From positions 12,848-32,293 of the forward strand of contig BQKZ01006860.1 of assembly GCA_036244855.1 (NCBI GenBank): a DNA stretch of 19,446 nucleotides, read 5' to 3'. Under the pieces are notes generated by a model, which worked only from the letters and a program-made list of their open reading frames with translations, was not told the origin of the DNA and did not search any database. Every line of letters begins with the position of its first letter. The stretch's first letter is position 1. Of this stretch, positions 10,401 to 16,400 are shown in pieces. The position numbers and the translations under genes are program-made. This DNA is from Temnopleurus reevesii. Lineage: Eukaryota; Echinodermata; Echinoidea; Temnopleuroida; Temnopleuridae.

Positions 10401-13400
10401 TCCAGTAGTCAATGGGTTAATTGTTAGTCGGATAGGACCCTACAAACCCACCTGCCCAAAGCTAATTAGAAAGACACTTGCCATTTTGACATAATAGATT
10501 TTTAGAAAATCACTTCTTCAAAAAAAATGATCCCTATATCTTCTCACAACAAATATTCTTATTAAGATCTTCATCTTCCTGCATCTCTTTGCAATGCAAA
10601 GTCACTGAGCCTTTTCAAATAACATCTCAAAACCCATGTAGGGGCCGCTCTTTGTATCATCTGGAAAATGTGCTAAAGGAATTCAAGCGTTATTATTTGT
10701 TGTTATTTTAAGAGAAAGTTTGCTATCATGGATATTGCAAATGTCAAAGATTTACACAAAGTTCATCATGAGCTTGTCATTATCACCATCATTGTACATG
10801 TATATTGCATTGTCTACAAAGTCATTTCATTCTCTAATGAGGTGTTGCTCAAAAGTTTCTATTGATAACATAATACATGTTGTACTGTGATGGCTGTTGG
10901 TCAGTCAAAAGCATTGCTGAATGGGTATCTTTATAGAAGTGCAGACTATCCATGAATAAGAGTGTGTTTGAGTTCTTATTTTCAAGTGATTTGCGATCAG
11001 CTACAACTTTCGAGCAGCACACCACTAGATTGGTTTATTTTTTTTCTCCTAAAAGTACCCAAGATATGCTTTCTCTCAGATTGCCAATATACAGTCAAAC
11101 CTGCTCTAGCGACCACCTGTATATAAAGACCACCTGCCCATAAAGACCACCCTTTTGGTCTTCCTTGGAAGCAATTTACGTGTTAATGAACCTGTCTCTA
11201 GAGACCACCTGCTCTTAACGACCGTGTTTTCTCTCTCCCTTCAGTGGTCTGTAAAGACAGGTTTGACTGTATATCACTTGGTGTCCAAGTCTCGAGAACA
11301 GTCTCAGTGAGAACTAAAGTGTGTACCTGGCGTAAATAAGATGCGTTATTCTTATTGTTATTATTGTTAGTATTACATTTCCATCTTTCTCTTTCAGCTT
11401 ATGCCTTTACCCAAGTCGGTCCCTATATCTCCTGATGATGGGGAGAATGCTGACCTGTATAAAAATGTGAGTCACATGCTTGTTTGGAAGTTTGGGAATA
11501 ATATAATATCGAGACTTCCAACACTACATGTGTTAAACACAAAATGCACTTCATGCATTGAATACCTCTATAAATTTGTAATGTCTGATACTTTGACAGA
11601 ATGTAGGACAATTTCCCGTTTATTCAAACTTTTGCATTTTTCTCTTTGCTCACATGAATCAACAAGACGTTCGGTTTTCAGCATGTTTCATATCCGTCCA
11701 TTTCAAAAATTCTATGTAGAAAATGAATGAGGTGTTGTCTGCAAATGCTTCAAAAAATTCTGCCAAAATTTGCAATCTAAGTATCCCCATCAGAGCACAT
11801 CATTTGATCTTTACAAATGATTTTAATTAGATTATAAGATTTCGCTCAAATTTTCACAGTTTTTGCATATTAATTTTTTGAAAGACCTCTATCTGGATAT
11901 TTTCTCTCATGCATGCATTACACTGCTGTGTCTTCTCATACTACTCAATCCGTTTTTTTACAACTGCCTTTCTATGCATATACATGTACATGAATTGTTT
12001 TGCCATGGAAAAGTATTGTTAAAAGTTGGTATCAATTGTTTAGAGCTCCAGCAATTATTTTGTATATTTGGTTGATTATCATGAATGCAAATTTCATGTC
12101 TGTGTGTATCCATCCATTTAGCATAAAGGGGCATCTCAGGATCTACTTTCTCAAATGCATATATTTTCTGGAAAGCTATATATAATAACATGATAGTTCT
12201 TATATAGCATATGATACCTTTTAATAAGGTCTCAGTGCGCTGAAATGAAAGAGTTATAAACGAAGAAAAGTTATGTTACAGTTTACAGTTGTTTGAAACG
12301 TCCAACAGAATCGGCAGCTCTAAGCAACATTCACAGTCTCTTCTTTGAGCCTGTGATGGGAATTTTATTCCCAAATTGAACAACAAACTTTTTCATTGCT
12401 TACATAATGGTTTTGGTACTGCTTCATTATAGATATTCATAGTTTCTCAGAGAATCTTTCAAATTGACCCCTCCAGTTAGAAAAGGGTAAGTTAAGTGAA
12501 ACAGATTGACATGATTTCATTCTTTGTCTTTATTTACCTACATGTAGATGCGTCTTCGTGGAAACCTTGAGTGGGCCCCTCCTCGGCCTCAAATCATCTT
12601 CAGCATCCATCCTCCTCCAAAGTATGTACTGCATACTGCTCTTGGTATTTGTTCTTTTTTATTTCTATCTCTCAAGTTTCCTTTCTTCCTGATTTAATTC
12701 TTATGCCTGTTATTTTTATGTCTATTTAATATGTGCCATAAAGTGGACTCTTGTTTAATTTATGGCAAATAAAGATACCATGTATATTTTGGGCAAACAA
12801 AAATGCAAAAGCAGTTTGAAATTATTTCATTAACTTTTTGTTCAAAATAATTCATTAGTGGTTTATTTCATACAAGGTTTTGATACACAGTCCCAATTCC
12901 TTCTTTCACTGGGTAGAAAATCTAGAAAAGAGATCATACCAATTCCTATTTCTGTCAGTTGGTTTGTTGGTCTGTTACAATAATGATAAACTTCTTATTC
13001 TAACTTGCTTCATTTTCACTATTTGTTCAGCAATTTTGTTCAAACGTGAAACAAATGATATTGCATATTTTATTGATTTCAGATTCAGATGAAGTTTCTG
13101 TTCATAATACAGCTTTGTTATTCTGAAAATGTTAATAGGTCTGTATATACCAATCTTATTTTCCATTAGCGGAACGAGGAGCATATGTTTTTTTTTATAG
13201 ATACAGCCAGTTGATATAGGTAAGGGACCAATTAGATTTTGCTCAATAGTTTGCAAATTTCCATGTCTCAATTCTTGTCTCTTTCTCTCCTTGTCCATAC
13301 AGGAGGAAACAACTTGTTGCCAAGCAGAACTTCCGCTGTGCGGGCTGTGGTATGAAGGCAGAGAGAGGTAAGATATTATTCCCTTTTGAAGTCGAGTCTC

Positions 13401-16400
13401 TGAATACTGATAATTACATTTCAATGTATGGTGCTTTCCCGATAAGGCCCAAAAAGCTTTAGCGATATTATTACCTCGATCAACAATATTTGACGTGCGT
13501 TAGCTTGGCTTTCTGGCGAGTTTCAACAATGTCGGCCTATAGTGGTGATGACAATCTTCATATCTTACCAGCTACCCATTCAAACACCTGGGTTGAGTGC
13601 AGCACAGTGTGGATCAATTTTTCCCGGAAGGAATTTACCGTGTTTGGGATTCAAACTCACATCTCTAGTTGAGATGTGAGAGTCAGAACCAATATGCCAT
13701 AACATCAATGCTGAAGAGGTACTTTGAGGGCTTATCGTTGTAATGAAAATAAACACATTCTATGGCTTCATCTCAATGATGTTTTATGAAGTATTCTACA
13801 AAACTTTGGGGGATACCGTTCCCTTGAAAACATCATCCGATTTTATGAAAAGATTGGCTGCCATGCACGGTTGTAATTGTAAGCCTTGCTCATCTTCTGT
13901 ATTCTGCATAGTGTGACTTCAACTTCAGTAATCAAACTTCCTGCCTTCATCCCATCAGGGATCCTAAAGCGGTTGTGCTACATAACTGTGAGTACTTCAG
14001 CAAGGTGATCCGGTCTTCAATGTAGTGAACATCAACCCAATCCTCTACAGGAAAGTTAGTCTTCGGCCACCATCTCCAATTTCTCCCAAGTAAAAGTGTT
14101 CCCATGATAATGAACTTTCTTTTTGTCTTCGTCTCACCAGGTTTCCTAAAGCGTTTGCGATACTGTGAGTACCTTGGCAAGTATTTCTGCCAATGTTGCC
14201 ACACCAACGCCTCGTCACCCATCCCTAGCCGTATCCTTCGTAAGTGGGACTTCAGCCGGTATCCTGTCTCAAATTTTTCTCAGGAACTCCTCTCTAAGAT
14301 CCAAGGCGATCCTGTCTTCAATGTAGTCGATGTCAACCCGATCCTCTACAGGAAAGTCAGGCAGATGCAAGCAGTCAAGGTAGGACTTGAATGAAATTAA
14401 GTTCAAAGCTTCTACCAATCTTTTAACCCTAATATAGCCGGGCTTTTTTGGGTCTTCTATAGCCGAGGGGGGGTTGATTCAACCCTCCCTTGAGAATTTG
14501 GCTGCCGATCGCGCGATCGCCGCGAAAATTTGCACATACGTCACCTATGGTAAACTCTGCCTGATTGTAAAAAAAAAAATTGAAAATTTTCATTTTTTTC
14601 AATTAATTATGCTAATTTATGCATGAAATCATTGTTTGGCTCTAAAGTAGAAAATAAAGCTCCTAGAATCATAATTTTTGGTGTAAATATTCTCTGTAGC
14701 ATTCTTATTAATGTTCTTGAAAAAAAAATCCGATACCATCATTAATTTCTTATGTATTTCTTTGTTTTGTGAATTTCTTATGTATTTCTTTGTTTTTCGA
14801 CCTTTTGTTTTTGTTATTTTTTTTACCCAAAATTATTGCAGGACATTATATAAGCATAATTATGCTAAAAATAAATTGATTTGAGCCATGAAAGGGAAAA
14901 TAATCATACCTTTCTGAAAATTGTGAGAAAACTCTATTTGCATTGACTTTGTACACAAAATCACGTATTTAAGCAATTTTGGGTCAGACGTATATATATA
15001 AAAAGTCGCGTAGCGTCGTAACGGTACGCCTGATTTTCGCGAAAATGGTATCAAAAGTTGCGCGAGGCTTCAAAGTAAAAAGCCATGGAGCGGCGCAGTA
15101 ACAAAAATTCGCGCAGCGGCGTAATCGCGGAAAATGTCGAGGGGGGTTGATTCAACCCCCCCCCCCCCCCCCCAGCCTTTTTAGGGTTAAGTTTGTTGGC
15201 TAGCTTTCATCCTATCCTGAGGACTTTCTCAAGCCTATTGAAGTGGGTTGGCATTTAATTTCCTATCTCTGTCTGTAGGGCACTGGTCCATAGCACTTGA
15301 TTTTGAGACTAATATTTGGAAAAGAGAGATCAGGGAATGTCTTTGGATTGATAAGATTAAGCCTACCATGAAAAGAGACACTGACTATGCATTGTCCCCC
15401 GTGTATCGATCAGTGCTATGCGATGGAAGTCTTGAATTCATATTACAATACACCTAATGCATATTCCAGAACAGTTGGTATATCTTCAACGAAAAAAAGC
15501 AAGCAATAATTCTTACGCTGCCTTGGTATTTAAATGACGAGTATAATTGTTCTTTTAATTCCATGTAAACATAAATTTTCAATAACTTCCTTTTCCTTCA
15601 GGACCTTCGGACACAGCTGTTTTATCTTAAAGACTTCCTAAAGACCTGCAGGCTCTGTGAAAGGTAATGATGATCAAATGTACCATGCACTGCGAAGTTC
15701 TAGTTGAAATTATGGATTGTAAAGTGACTGGCATAGCACTATGCCAGTTACCAAAGAATCTATAATTTCAAATAGTAGTTCAAAAAATGTGCATGGTATA
15801 TTTCATTTATGTCCTACATATGTAAACTGGAATAATTTCCTTGTGTTCTCCGAATCTGTTGATGAAACGAAATCCTCCAAATCATCATCATCTACTAGAA
15901 TAAATCTCGGATCATTGACGTTGATTTCTCCGCTGGGCGCAGCCATTGTTGCTTATTGTTTCAACGACCTTCGATCTCGATATCGCATCGCAGACTGCAA
16001 TTATCGGGTGTCGATAGCTGAATATCCAGTTAGCAAAAAAGACGACATCAGAATATTGACACATCCAAAAAATATTCAGAGTTATGACGCAAATGACATC
16101 ACATGGTGAAAATATTTTTGATCACATGACTACTCCATGACCAGTCACAATGGATACAATCTTATAAATAGGATATATTATCATATATATAGACACAGAT
16201 ATAGACACAGATTTGGAGTTTAGAATTAGTGAGATTAATGCAATTGAAACAAGATATTGGAGGTAGAAATGATCAAAGTAAAAGAGGGAGAGTTGGTAGC
16301 CCATTTTTACCACACCTGGCTTCGGACATGATAGCATGACATATTGTGTAGAAAATTATAGTTCTTGATTTATTTTATGATGTAGCATCATTCTACCTAC

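Noticed and set aside
12975..13424. 149-codon antisense ORF
   Set aside because: It crosses a firmly identified Rubicon exon on the + strand, is AT-rich and has no recognisable domain.
13947..14222. 91-codon antisense ORF
   Set aside because: Mirror frame of the RH exon and its decayed duplicate.
15741..16109. 122-codon + strand ORF in the large intron
   Set aside because: It starts inside the hairpin and has no family similarity; the opposite strand gives the more protein-like reading (15803-15946).
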